From Clostridiales bacterium (GTDB taxonomy: Bacteria > Bacillota > Clostridia > Saccharofermentanales > Saccharofermentanaceae), in the NCBI GenBank assembly GCA_017428545.1, contig JAFRQR010000008.1, positions 1 to 64,000 on the forward strand: a stretch of DNA of 64,000 nt, in the 5' to 3' direction. How positions within the stretch are numbered: position 1 is the stretch's first letter; each line of letters begins with the position of its first letter. Below the pieces are notes generated by a model that was not told the origin of the DNA, did no database searches, and saw only the letters and a list, made by a program, of their open reading frames with translations. Shown in pieces: positions 35,171 through 44,448 of this stretch. The translations under genes were made by a program, and so were the position numbers.

Positions 35171-36156
35171 GCTTTTTCGAATTTCTCTGTCGGGCAGTCA
35201 ATGGTGTTAAGGATCGAAGTGATGACCGAAGCGGCATGGTCTCTTGCCGTCATGATCTTGCCGTCTGCGGATAAAGCACCGGAGCCCTGCATGAGCAGGC
35301 GGTGGGCAAGTACCGGGACCGCAAGATCCTTAATGTCATCGGGTGTGACAAAATCACGTCCGGAGAGAAGGGCAAGTGCTTTTGACGCGGAAACCAGAGC
35401 GAGAAGAGCACGAGGGCTTGCGCCGATACGGACTTCGGAAGAGTTTCTGGTCGCCTCGACGATCGAGGTGGCATAGTCGTAAAGTGCATCGGAGACGTAG
35501 ATCTCGGAGGCTTCTTTCTGCATCGCGAGGATCTCTGTCGGATCGACCACGGCTTCGAGTGTCTCGAGCGGGTCGGAAGTGGCAAACCGCTTCAGGATCG
35601 AGATGCTCTCTTCGTGGGACGGATATTCCATCGGCAGCATCAGCAGGAAACGGTCGAGCTGGGCTTCCGGAAGAGGGAACGTGCCCTGGGATTCGATCGG
35701 GTTCTGTGTCGCGATAACGAGGAAAGGCGGCGGAAGGATGTGGGTCTGGCCATCGACGGTGACCTGCTTTTCTTCCATGCACTCGAGAAGCGAAGACTGC
35801 GTTCTTGCGGTCGCGCGGTTGATCTCGTCCGCCAGAAGGATATTCGTAAAAAGCGGGCCCGGACGGAAAACGAACTTGTCGGAACTTCTGTCAAAGTAGT
35901 TAATGCCCGTTAAATCGGAGGGGAGAAGGTCGATGGTGAACTGGATACGCTTAAAGTCCAGATCGAGGGACTTGGCAAGAGCTCTTGCGGTCTTGGTCTT
36001 ACCGGTGCCCGGCACATCCTCGAGAAGAACGTGGCCGCCGCAGAGCATCGCGACCATAAGAAGCCGGATCTGCTTGCCTTTTCCGACGATTACCTTGCTT
36101 ACATTGTCAATGATCTTGGAAGCAATCGCATCCGAGTGCTTTTCGCTGTTTGCCAT
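35167..36156 (-). CDS. MoxR-family AAA+ ATPase
   Basis: A protein of 329 residues. Walker A is EDVPGTGKTKTA, Walker B NILLADEINRATARTQ, and IATQNPIESQGTFPLPEAQ and LDRFLLML are the MoxR sensor and arginine regions. It should act as a chaperone for the DUF58 partner. ATG at 36156 has GGAGG six bases upstream; GTG at 36162 is too close. It is the first gene of the minus-strand operon, divergent from the XRE-cupin gene. Confidence 0.94.
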   Translation of the reverse strand: MANSEKHSDAIASKIIDNVSKVIVGKGKQIRLLMVAMLCGGHVLLEDVPGTGKTKTARALAKSLDLDFKRIQFTIDLLPSDLTGINYFDRSSDKFVFRPGPLFTNILLADEINRATARTQSSLLECMEEKQVTVDGQTHILPPPFLVIATQNPIESQGTFPLPEAQLDRFLLMLPMEYPSHEESISILKRFATSDPLETLEAVVDPTEILAMQKEASEIYVSDALYDYATSIVEATRNSSEVRIGASPRALLALVSASKALALLSGRDFVTPDDIKDLAVPVLAHRLLMQGSGALSADGKIMTARDHAASVITSILNTIDCPTEKFEKA

Positions 36157-36293
36157 AAACACCTCCGGGACTGTAATGGTTCTGTGCCATTATTGTAGTC
36201 TTGAAAAACTGGGCGGTATGTCACAAAAGTAAGATTAATGATATAAAACCCAACGTTTTTTCTTATTATACTTTATATTAGGCACTTTGTCAG

Positions 36294-36322
36294 TTGACAC
36301 TTTACCCCCTGAAAACTATTAT
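36294..36322 (+). promoter_or_regulatory. Promoter of the XRE-cupin/ligase operon
   Basis: TTGACA at 36294-36299 and TATTAT at 36317-36322 have a 17-nt spacer. The -10 area also contains TATAAT at 36320-36325. Confidence 0.75.
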
Positions 36323-36388
36323 AATAAGACAGATATTATGGACTAATTGTGTAGAAAATCGGCACGAAACGTTTTAGGAGGGATCAAT

Positions 36389-36952
36389 ATGACAGATCAA
36401 CTGCGTCAGATCGGCGAGCGTATTGCGGCACTTCGTGAGATCGAAGAGATCGATGTGAAGACCATGGCAGCAAGGCTCGATATGTCTGAAGAAGATTACA
36501 TTCTTTATGAGGAAGGAAAGAAAGACTTTTCCGTCTCTTTTCTTAATAACGTCGCGGTGATCCTGGGCGTCGACATGGTCGACATTATGGTCGGTGATTC
36601 GCCGAAACTCTCCATAGCATGTGTCGTCCGCAAGGGCGAGGGATTTGAAATTGACCGCCGTGCGGCATATAACTATAAACATTTAGCATTTACATTCAGA
36701 AAAAAGATCGCGGAGCCGTTCTATGTAACGGTTGAACCGAATGATATCGAGAAGCCGACCCAGCATGCCCATGAGGGACAGGAATTCGACTATGTACTTG
36801 AAGGATCGATGACATTTTTCATCGGAGATATCGTCTACGAATTAAGCGAAGGCGACAGCGTGTACTTCAATTCCGATATTCCGCATGCTATGAAGGCGAC
36901 AAACGGAAAACCGTGTAAATTCCTTGCGATCGTAATGAAAGGGGATATTTGA
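36389..36952 (+). CDS. XRE regulator with cupin domain
   Basis: A protein of 187 residues. The first 65 residues are an XRE helix-turn-helix (RIAALREIEEIDVKTMAARL then FLNNVAVILGVD). The rest is a cupin barrel with the metal-ligand pattern TQHAHEGQEFDYVLEGSM and GDSVYFNSDIPHAMKA. Such regulators sense a small ligand and often control the adjacent gene. Here an acyl-CoA ligase starts three bases after its stop, so the likely ligand is a short organic acid or its CoA ester. TAGGAGGGAT precedes the ATG. Confidence 0.92.
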   Translation: MTDQLRQIGERIAALREIEEIDVKTMAARLDMSEEDYILYEEGKKDFSVSFLNNVAVILGVDMVDIMVGDSPKLSIACVVRKGEGFEIDRRAAYNYKHLAFTFRKKIAEPFYVTVEPNDIEKPTQHAHEGQEFDYVLEGSMTFFIGDIVYELSEGDSVYFNSDIPHAMKATNGKPCKFLAIVMKGDI

Positions 36953-36955
36953 TCC

Positions 36956-38653
36956 GTGGCAATATATGAAGAATTTGTGGGTAGAAACAGAGACGATTTC
37001 GTTACCCTCGATGATCTTAAGAAAAACTACAAAGTAACTTATCCGGAGACGTTCAACTTCGCATATGACGTTATGGATAAGATCGCAGAGAGAACACCGG
37101 ACAAGCCGGCGATCCTGTGGGTAAGTAAACACAACGAAGAAAAGAGATTCACTTTCGGCGACGTCCGTAAGTATTCCAATATGACAGCCAACTTCTTTAA
37201 GAGCCAGGGAATCAAAAAGGGCGACCGCGTCCTTCTGGTACTTAAGAGAGGCTACCAGTTCTGGTTCTCGGTACTGGCTCTTCACAAGATCGGTGCCGTT
37301 ACCGTTATGGCGACCAACCAGCTGATGGCAAAAGACTATGTCTATCGTATCAACAGCGCACATATCAAGATGGCGGTCATCACAGGTGATGACGACTGCA
37401 CCGAGAGATTCGATGAGGATATGGACCAGTACGATCACGAGGTCATCCGCTGCGTTACCTGGGGTAAGAAGAAGGAAGGCTGGATCGACTTTGACGCAGA
37501 AGTTGCCAAGCAGAGCGACGAGTGGACCCGCCCGACCGGCGAAGAGGGAACGGTAGCTACCGACCCGATGCTGATGTGCTTTAGTTCCGGTACGACAGGT
37601 TACCCGAAGATGGTTCTTCACGACCATACACTGCCGCTGGGACATCTCTTTACAGGTGTATTCTGGCACAGAGTTGAAGATGGAAAACTCCACTTCACGA
37701 TCTCCGATACAGGCTGGATGAAGTGCATGTGGGGTAAGTTCTACGGACAGTGGTTCGGCGAAGCGACCCTCTTCATCTATGACTTTGATAAGTTCAACGG
37801 CGCAGATATCTTAAAGAAGATCTGTGACTATAAGATCACGACTTTCTGTGCGCCGCCGACGATGTACCGCTTCATGATCAAGGAGAGCTTCGAGGGCTAC
37901 GACTTTTCTCACCTCAAGCACTGCTGCACGGCAGGTGAGGCCTTGAACCCTGAAGTATATAACCAGTGGCTGAAGAACACGGGCTGCAAGATCTATGAAG
38001 GATTCGGCCAGTCTGAAACGTCCGTTGTCTGCGGCACTTACTTCCCGTGGGTGCTTCCGAGAACCGGTTCCATGGGTTATCCGGTACCGGGTTTCCATGT
38101 AGCTGTTGTCGATCCGGACGGTAATGAGTGCCCGACCGGTGTGACCGGCGAGATCTGCATCAGAACTTCCGAAGAATACGGCGGACGTCCGGTAGGACTT
38201 CTCCTCCGTTACGAGGAAAACCCGGAAGCTATGGCAAAATCCTGGCATGACGGACTTTATCACACAGGTGATACTGCATACCGCGATGAGCTCGGTTTCC
38301 TGTGGTATGTCGGACGTGTCGATGACGTTATCAAATCTTCCGGTTACCGTATCGGACCTTTCGAGGTCGAAAGCGCTCTCATGGAGCACCCGGCCGTTCT
38401 CGAATGTGCCGTCACCGGTGTCCCGGATCCGGTCAGAGGCTTTGCCGTTAAGGCGACGATCGTTCTGACCAAGGGCTACGAGCCGTCTGAAGAACTGACA
38501 AAGACACTTCAGAACCACGTAAAGAAAACGACTGCACCTTATAAGTACCCGCGTGTCGTCGAGTACGTCGATGAACTGCCGAAGACTACATCCGGTAAGA
38601 TCAAGCGTGCGGATATCAGAAAGAAAGATAGCGAAAAGCTGGAGGCAAAATAA
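36956..38653 (+). CDS. AMP-forming acyl-CoA synthetase
   Basis: A protein of 565 residues starting with GTG. The AMP-binding signature MCFSSGTTGYPKMV, the motif YEGFGQSETS, and the C-terminal GDTAYRDELGFLWYVGRVDD and PKTTSGKIKR with the catalytic lysine show an intact adenylate-forming enzyme of the acetyl- or medium-chain acyl-CoA synthetase group. It makes an acyl-CoA from an organic acid, ATP and CoA. It is paired with the XRE-cupin regulator and its stop overlaps the valS start. Confidence 0.93.
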   Translation: MAIYEEFVGRNRDDFVTLDDLKKNYKVTYPETFNFAYDVMDKIAERTPDKPAILWVSKHNEEKRFTFGDVRKYSNMTANFFKSQGIKKGDRVLLVLKRGYQFWFSVLALHKIGAVTVMATNQLMAKDYVYRINSAHIKMAVITGDDDCTERFDEDMDQYDHEVIRCVTWGKKKEGWIDFDAEVAKQSDEWTRPTGEEGTVATDPMLMCFSSGTTGYPKMVLHDHTLPLGHLFTGVFWHRVEDGKLHFTISDTGWMKCMWGKFYGQWFGEATLFIYDFDKFNGADILKKICDYKITTFCAPPTMYRFMIKESFEGYDFSHLKHCCTAGEALNPEVYNQWLKNTGCKIYEGFGQSETSVVCGTYFPWVLPRTGSMGYPVPGFHVAVVDPDGNECPTGVTGEICIRTSEEYGGRPVGLLLRYEENPEAMAKSWHDGLYHTGDTAYRDELGFLWYVGRVDDVIKSSGYRIGPFEVESALMEHPAVLECAVTGVPDPVRGFAVKATIVLTKGYEPSEELTKTLQNHVKKTTAPYKYPRVVEYVDELPKTTSGKIKRADIRKKDSEKLEAK

Positions 38654-41334
38654 TGGGACGGACAGATAACATCAGTAAGGCTTTTGACCCGAAAGAGGCC
38701 GAAAGCAGACTATATTCGGAGTGGATGAACAAAGGATATTTCAGACCTTCGGGCGATACATCCAAGGATTCTTTCTGTATCGTCATGCCGCCGCCGAATA
38801 TCACGGGCCAGCTCCACATGGGCCATGCCCTGGATAACACTCTTCAGGATATCCTCGTCCGTTATAAGAGAATGAAGGGTTTTGATACCCTCTGGGTACC
38901 GGGTACCGACCACGCATCCATCGCGACCGAAGCAAGGATCGTTGCTACGATGAAGGAAGAGGGTCTTACTAAAGACGACCTCGGACGTGACAAGTTCCTC
39001 GAGCGTGCCTGGGAATGGAAGAAGCAGTACGGCGGACGTATCGTTGAGCAGCTCAAGAAGATCGGTTCTTCCTGTGACTGGGAACACGAAAGATTCACCA
39101 TGGACGAAGGCTGCAGTGAAGCAGTTAAAGACGTATTTATTAAGTACTATAATGAGGGCCTGATCTATCGTGGCGAGCGCATCATCAACTGGTGCCCGAA
39201 ATGCCTCACTTCGATCTCCAATGCCGAAGTTGAATACGAAGACCAGCAGGGTTCCTTCTGGCACCTGAGATATCCTTTCGAGGATGGTTCCGGATACCTT
39301 GAGCTTGCGACCACACGTCCGGAGACACTCCTCGGCGATACCGCGGTTGCCGTTAACCCGAAAGATGAGCGTTATAAGGACGTCATCGGTAAGATGCTCG
39401 TTCTCCCGCTTGTCGGAAGAAAGATCCCTGTCATTGCCGACAGTTATGTTGATATCGAGTTCGGTACCGGTGTTGTTAAGATCACACCTGCTCATGACCC
39501 GAACGACTTTGAGGTAGGACTGCGTCATAACCTCGAGGTGATCACGGTTCTTACAGAGGATGCCAAGATCACGGACGATTATCCGAAATATGCCGGAATG
39601 GACCGCTATGAAGCAAGAAAAGAGATCGTTAAGGATCTTGAAGAGGGCGGATTCCTCATCAAGGTCGAGCCGCATGCGCATAACGTAGGTACCTGCTACC
39701 GCTGCGGCACGACAGTTGAACCGCGTGTTTCCCTGCAGTGGTTCGTTAAGATGAAGACTCTTGCCGAGCCGGCCATCGAGGCTGTAAGATCCGGCAAGAC
39801 CAAGTTCGTTCCGGAAAGATTTGATAAGAACTACTTCAACTGGATGGAAGATATCCGTGACTGGTGTATCTCCAGACAGCTCTGGTGGGGTCACCGTATC
39901 CCGGCATTCTATTGCGATGACTGCGGTGAACTCATAGTTACCAAAGAAGATTCTGCTGTTTGTCCGAAGTGCGGCAAGCCGATGCGCCAGGATCCGGACA
40001 CGCTGGATACATGGTTCTCTTCGGCGCTGTGGCCGTTCTCGACTCTCGGCTGGCCGGAAGAGACAGCTGACCTGAAGCGTTATTATCCGACCAATACGCT
40101 CGTTACCGGTTATGACATCATTACCTTCTGGGTATCCCGTATGATCGTTGCCGGATGTGCGCACATGAAGCAGACACCTTTCGATACGGTCCTGATCCAC
40201 GGTCTCGTACGTGACTCCCAGGGCAGAAAGATGAGTAAGTCCTTAGGTAACGGTATCGATCCGCTTGAGATCATCGAGAAGTTCGGTGCGGATGCTCTGC
40301 GTTATGCGCTCGTTACCGGTAATGCTCCGGGTAATGACCAGCGTTTCCAGCAGGAAAAGATCGAGGCCGGAAGAAACTTCGGCAACAAGATCTGGAACGC
40401 CATGAAGTTCGTTCTGATGAACTGCGAAGACGACCTGACATTTGACGATGTCGATCCTTCTAAGTTCACACTCGAAGATAAGTGGATCCTGTCCCGTATG
40501 AACCAGGTCATCAAGGAAGTTACCGATAACTTCGATAACTATGAGTTCGGTGTTGCTCTTTCCAAGATCAACTCCTTCATCTGGGAAGAATACTGCGACT
40601 GGTATATCGAGATCGCGAAGTCCCGTCTTTTCGACAAGGAATGTGCAACCAGAAAAGAAGCACAGTACATCTTAAACGATGTCCTCGGAAGATCCATGCA
40701 GCTGCTGCATCCTTTCATGCCGTTCCTGACTGAAGAGGTTTACAGATATCTCGTACTTAAGGAGAAGACAGATTCCATCATGATCTCTTCCTGGCCGGAG
40801 TACCGTGAAAACGAAGTGTTCGCCGCTGAAGAGAAGCAGATGGAGATCCTGATGGATGCGATCCGCTCGATCAGAAATGTAAGAACCGACATGGGCGTTA
40901 TCCCGTCCCGTAAGATCGGCATGATCCTCGTTTCTTCCGAGGAAAAGAACCGTGCGATGTTCGTTGACGGCAAGGCTTTCCTCGAGCGCCTGGCAAATGT
41001 TACCGAAGTAACGACACAGCAGAACAAGGAAGGTATCCCGGATACGGCAGTCACATGCGTCTGCTCTGCCGGTGAGATCTATATCCCGCTTGAGGATCTC
41101 ATCGATATCGATAAGGAACTTGAGCGTCTCGGCAAAGAGAAAGAAAGACTCGAGGGTGAGATGAAGCGTGTTAACGCAAAACTCGCTAACGAGGAATTCG
41201 TTAAGAAGGCACCTGAAAAGGTCATCAACGCCGAGAGAGAAAAGCAGGCGAAGTACCAGGAGATGCTGGACAACGTGCTTTCGAGAATCGAAGCATTGAA
41301 AAAAATAAGGTTCGGAGGGTTTTATTATGAGTGA
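38653..41334 (+). CDS. valS: Valyl-tRNA synthetase
   Basis: A protein of 893 residues. The HIGH region reads PPPNITGQLHMGHAL and the KMSKS loop QGRKMSKSLGNGIDP. The editing domain holds TTRPETLLGDTAVAV, and a zinc-like cluster CDDCGELIV...CPKCGKP lies near residue 425. The C-terminal coiled-coil arm is intact (ELERLGKEKERLEGEMKRV). ATG overlaps the stop of the ligase gene and has CTGGAGG upstream. No T-box leader precedes it. Confidence 0.98.
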   Translation: MGRTDNISKAFDPKEAESRLYSEWMNKGYFRPSGDTSKDSFCIVMPPPNITGQLHMGHALDNTLQDILVRYKRMKGFDTLWVPGTDHASIATEARIVATMKEEGLTKDDLGRDKFLERAWEWKKQYGGRIVEQLKKIGSSCDWEHERFTMDEGCSEAVKDVFIKYYNEGLIYRGERIINWCPKCLTSISNAEVEYEDQQGSFWHLRYPFEDGSGYLELATTRPETLLGDTAVAVNPKDERYKDVIGKMLVLPLVGRKIPVIADSYVDIEFGTGVVKITPAHDPNDFEVGLRHNLEVITVLTEDAKITDDYPKYAGMDRYEARKEIVKDLEEGGFLIKVEPHAHNVGTCYRCGTTVEPRVSLQWFVKMKTLAEPAIEAVRSGKTKFVPERFDKNYFNWMEDIRDWCISRQLWWGHRIPAFYCDDCGELIVTKEDSAVCPKCGKPMRQDPDTLDTWFSSALWPFSTLGWPEETADLKRYYPTNTLVTGYDIITFWVSRMIVAGCAHMKQTPFDTVLIHGLVRDSQGRKMSKSLGNGIDPLEIIEKFGADALRYALVTGNAPGNDQRFQQEKIEAGRNFGNKIWNAMKFVLMNCEDDLTFDDVDPSKFTLEDKWILSRMNQVIKEVTDNFDNYEFGVALSKINSFIWEEYCDWYIEIAKSRLFDKECATRKEAQYILNDVLGRSMQLLHPFMPFLTEEVYRYLVLKEKTDSIMISSWPEYRENEVFAAEEKQMEILMDAIRSIRNVRTDMGVIPSRKIGMILVSSEEKNRAMFVDGKAFLERLANVTEVTTQQNKEGIPDTAVTCVCSAGEIYIPLEDLIDIDKELERLGKEKERLEGEMKRVNAKLANEEFVKKAPEKVINAEREKQAKYQEMLDNVLSRIEALKKIRFGGFYYE

Positions 41335-42082
41335 AGTAGATGAGAAGAACTTAGAGATCTCTCAGGAAGAACTGGATAAACTGCCAAAGGACACCGTCCA
41401 CTGTTTTCCGGCTTCTAAGACACAGATCCTGAGAAGAAGGATCATTTCCGTGATCGTCGCGGCTTTGGTATGCGGTGCAGTCGGTTACCTGATCGCAGGA
41501 AAGACAGATCCGGGTCCGCTCCTGTGGTGCGTTTTCGGCGCGATCTTCCTCATTTGTGCTGTCGTTTTCGTCCACACATTCGTTATCGCGAAGTACAGAG
41601 TCGCGATGGACTATCAGAAGAAGGAAGTAGCACTTCGCTACATGTTCTCTAAGATCACGATCCCGTTCGATTCTTTTGACGCAAGAGACGGTGCCGCAGA
41701 CCGTGCGACACAGCTCCTCCAGAACTCTACTCTGGGCGCCAACAAGGAGAGAGTTCAGTACCTGATCCTCGATAACGTCTACGAAGAAGTCTGCTACCAG
41801 ACATCTTCCAAGGATCTTGCAACCAAGGAAGACTTCGACCTGCTTTCTAAAGAAGCAAAGGCTGTTGCCGCTGTTTACAAGGCAAAAGAGAAGTACGATG
41901 CTCTGAAGATCGAAGAAGACGGAGAAAAGGCTGCTATCTCCGATGATGAGTCCGTTTCTCTCGTAAAGGACGCAATGGAAGAAGACGTCAAAGAGAAGGC
42001 CGAGGAAGCGAAAAAAGCTGCTGAAGAGGCTGTTTCCGAAGCAGAAGAGGTCGTGGAAAAGGCAGAAAAGAGCGAAGAGTAA
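41327..42082 (+). CDS. Two-helix membrane protein with acidic coiled-coil tail
   Basis: A protein of 251 residues. Two hydrophobic helices (about residues 38-57 and 64-88) form a hairpin close to the N-terminus, followed by a beta-rich segment like a PH-type or bPH domain (VAMDYQKKEVALRYMFSKIT), and a long acidic alanine/glutamate/lysine tail likely to form a coiled coil. I do not recognise the family. It overlaps the valS end by eight bases and shares its transcript. Confidence 0.65.
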   Translation: MSEVDEKNLEISQEELDKLPKDTVHCFPASKTQILRRRIISVIVAALVCGAVGYLIAGKTDPGPLLWCVFGAIFLICAVVFVHTFVIAKYRVAMDYQKKEVALRYMFSKITIPFDSFDARDGAADRATQLLQNSTLGANKERVQYLILDNVYEEVCYQTSSKDLATKEDFDLLSKEAKAVAAVYKAKEKYDALKIEEDGEKAAISDDESVSLVKDAMEEDVKEKAEEAKKAAEEAVSEAEEVVEKAEKSEE

Positions 42083-42108
42083 GATCGCTTGTTCTTTGCA
42101 CGGGGCAA

Positions 42109-42137
42109 TTGACGAAACCATTGCTTCCTCGTAAAAT
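42109..42137 (+). promoter_or_regulatory. Promoter of the aldolase gene
   Basis: TTGACG at 42109-42114 and TAAAAT at 42132-42137 with a 17-nt spacer, followed by an AT-rich leader to the start at 42197. Confidence 0.8.
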
Positions 42138-42196
42138 AAGGTTTGGTGAAAATTTATTTTCATATATAACAAATAACACAAAAGGAGAACATACTT

Positions 42197-43165
42197 ATGC
42201 CATTAGTTACTACTACTGAAATGTTCAAAAAGGCATATAACGGCGGTTACGCTGTAGGTGCTTTTAACGTAAACAACATGGAGATCGTACAGGGTATCAC
42301 AGAAGCTGCAGGCGAACTGAAGAGCCCGGTTATCCTCCAGGTTTCCAAGGGTGCAAGAGCTTATGCTAACCACACCTATCTCGTAAAACTCGTTGAGGCT
42401 GCTGTAATTGAGAATCCGGAGATCCCGATCGCTCTGCACCTTGACCACGGTGATTCTTTCGAACTCTGCAAATCCTGCATCGACGGTGGTTTCACATCCG
42501 TAATGATCGACGCTTCCTCCAAGTCTTTCGAGGACAACATCGCTCTTACAAAGCAGGTCGTAGAATATGCTCACGCTCACGGCGTAGTAGTAGAGGCTGA
42601 GCTCGGTACTCTCGCCGGTATCGAGGACGAAGTAGTTGTTGAGGCTGGTCACGAGTCCTACACACGTCCGGAAGAAGTAGAAGAGTTCGTATCTAGAACA
42701 GGCTGCGACTCCCTGGCTATCGCTATCGGTACTTCCCATGGTGCTTATAAGTTCACCGCTGCACAGTGCACAAGAAATGAGGATGGTATCCTCGTACCGC
42801 CGCCGCTCCGTTTCGACGTTCTCGAAGAGTGCATGAAGAAGCTCCCGGGCTTCCCGATCGTACTTCACGGTTCTTCTTCCGTTCCGCAGGAATTCGTTAA
42901 GATGGTTAACCAGTACGGCGGAAATATGCCGGATGCTGTTGGTATTCCGGAAGAGCAGCTCCGTAAGGCAGCTACACTTGCAGTCTGCAAGATCAACATC
43001 GACTCCGATATCCGTCTTGCTATGACAGGTAACATCCGTAAGTACTTCGCTGAGCACCCGGATCACTTCGATCCGCGCCAGTACCTCAAGCCGGCCCGTC
43101 AGGCGGTTAAGGATATGGTTGCTCATAAGATCCAGTATGTTCTCGGATCTGACGGTAAGGCTTAA
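42197..43165 (+). CDS. fba: Class II fructose-bisphosphate aldolase
   Basis: A protein of 322 residues. Zinc ligands and catalytic groups appear in ALHLDHGDSFELCKSCIDGG, VEAELGTLAG, GTSHGAYKF and IVLHGSSSVPQE, the class II pattern. It splits fructose 1,6-bisphosphate in glycolysis. AAAGGAGAAC precedes the ATG, with its own promoter and a strong terminator, so it is a single-gene transcript. Codon use here is visibly more biased than in neighbours, fitting high expression. Confidence 0.97.
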   Translation: MPLVTTTEMFKKAYNGGYAVGAFNVNNMEIVQGITEAAGELKSPVILQVSKGARAYANHTYLVKLVEAAVIENPEIPIALHLDHGDSFELCKSCIDGGFTSVMIDASSKSFEDNIALTKQVVEYAHAHGVVVEAELGTLAGIEDEVVVEAGHESYTRPEEVEEFVSRTGCDSLAIAIGTSHGAYKFTAAQCTRNEDGILVPPPLRFDVLEECMKKLPGFPIVLHGSSSVPQEFVKMVNQYGGNMPDAVGIPEEQLRKAATLAVCKINIDSDIRLAMTGNIRKYFAEHPDHFDPRQYLKPARQAVKDMVAHKIQYVLGSDGKA

Positions 43166-43190
43166 TTCCTGTATCGCAATTGATTTATCG

Positions 43191-43222
43191 AGGCTGTACC
43201 GGTTTTCCGGTGCAGCCTTTTT
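43191..43222 (+). terminator. Terminator of the aldolase gene
   Basis: AGGCTGTACCGG pairs with CCGGTGCAGCCT (12 bp, one G-U) around TTTT and runs into five T residues. Confidence 0.93.
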
Positions 43223-43316
43223 CATTACCGGAATCTTATTGAACACAATCGGAAAATATGTATGATATAATCTAAATTGTATATGTATGAATATCTTTAG
43301 GAGGCGGTAGCTTACT

Positions 43317-44366
43317 ATGAGTTATATGTCCGGAAGACCGGTAAGACCAAGCGGGTCAGGAAATCCCAAAAGAACAATGACAGCGCAGCTTCGCGCGCTG
43401 GGAAATACAGTTGCCGTACTGGCGACGATCTGTATGGTCCTTCTCGTTGCTTTTGTATGGATGGTAACAGCAATCAATAAGCAGAAGAAGTCGAATAAGG
43501 CGGTAGATACATCGGCGACGACGACTTCGTCGGCAGTTCAGGCCGACAGTTCTTCGGAACCTTCTGACACTCTGCCGCCGGAAACGACTCCGGAGTCGAC
43601 ACCTGAAGTAGCACATGCTTCTTTCCCGGAAGGCACCAAACTGATTGCGCTGACCTTCGACGATGGCCCGGATAAGTACACAGGCCAGGTCCTCGATGCG
43701 CTCGAGAGAAACGGCGTCAAGGCGACTTTCTACGTAATCGGATCCAATGTGGCAGGAACCGATGCTGCTGTTTTTGAGCGCATGCTGTCGCTTGGATGTG
43801 AGATCGGTAACCACACATGGAGCCATGTTTCACTCCGTGATTCCGAATATGACGTTGCTTATAACGAACTGAAGAAGTGCGACGATGCGCTCATGGAGAA
43901 GATCGGCCAGAAGGCGACAACCATCAGACCGCCGACGGGCCAGGGACTCGCGCAGGATGCGCTTTTCCAGTATTCCAAGGACAATCACGAGTATGTCGTG
44001 AACTGGGACGATGTCAGCTGCCCGGCCGACTGGCAGAAGCCGGCACTCGGAGATGCGGATTATACCGCGCAGTTCGTTATCGACAATGCTTCCGACGGAA
44101 CGATGGTACTTCTTCACGACTCACACCAGTCCACGGCGGATTCGCTCGATAAGATGATCGCCGGCCTCAAGGAGAAGGGCTATACCTTCGTTACCGTTTC
44201 CGAACTCCTCGAAGCAAGATCCGCAAGCATGGGGCTTACCGTGGACAAAGCACTTTCCCTCGGCTGGAAACAGGAACTTCTCGAGGAAGCCTATCCGGGC
44301 GGACCGGTCTATGGTGTACGTTACGCTTATTCCTCGGGTAAGATGATGTTCGAAAAGAGAAGCTGA
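43317..44366 (+). CDS. Membrane-anchored polysaccharide deacetylase
   Basis: A protein of 349 residues. A membrane helix near residues 27-50 is followed by a serine/threonine/proline-rich linker and a NodB-type deacetylase domain: LTFDDGPDKYTGQVL holds the catalytic Asp and first metal ligand, and GNHTWSHVSL the two histidines. Residues DGTMVLLHDSHQSTADSL complete the site. It probably removes acetyl groups from peptidoglycan or another wall glycan. A -10 at 43261-43271 (TATGATATAAT) lies upstream. Confidence 0.93.
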   Translation: MSYMSGRPVRPSGSGNPKRTMTAQLRALGNTVAVLATICMVLLVAFVWMVTAINKQKKSNKAVDTSATTTSSAVQADSSSEPSDTLPPETTPESTPEVAHASFPEGTKLIALTFDDGPDKYTGQVLDALERNGVKATFYVIGSNVAGTDAAVFERMLSLGCEIGNHTWSHVSLRDSEYDVAYNELKKCDDALMEKIGQKATTIRPPTGQGLAQDALFQYSKDNHEYVVNWDDVSCPADWQKPALGDADYTAQFVIDNASDGTMVLLHDSHQSTADSLDKMIAGLKEKGYTFVTVSELLEARSASMGLTVDKALSLGWKQELLEEAYPGGPVYGVRYAYSSGKMMFEKRS

Positions 44367-44392
44367 TCTTCGGATAAAAGATAAAAAAGCAA

Positions 44393-44424
44393 AAGCCGTC
44401 TCGCAAGAGGCGGCTTATTTTTTT
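44393..44424. terminator. Bidirectional terminator
   Basis: AAGCCGTCTC pairs with GAGGCGGCTT around GCAA, flanked by A-rich and T-rich tails, so it can end both the deacetylase and the convergent ABC-F transcript. Confidence 0.88.
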
Positions 44425-44448
44425 TCTTTTTGAAAAGCACTAACGTGG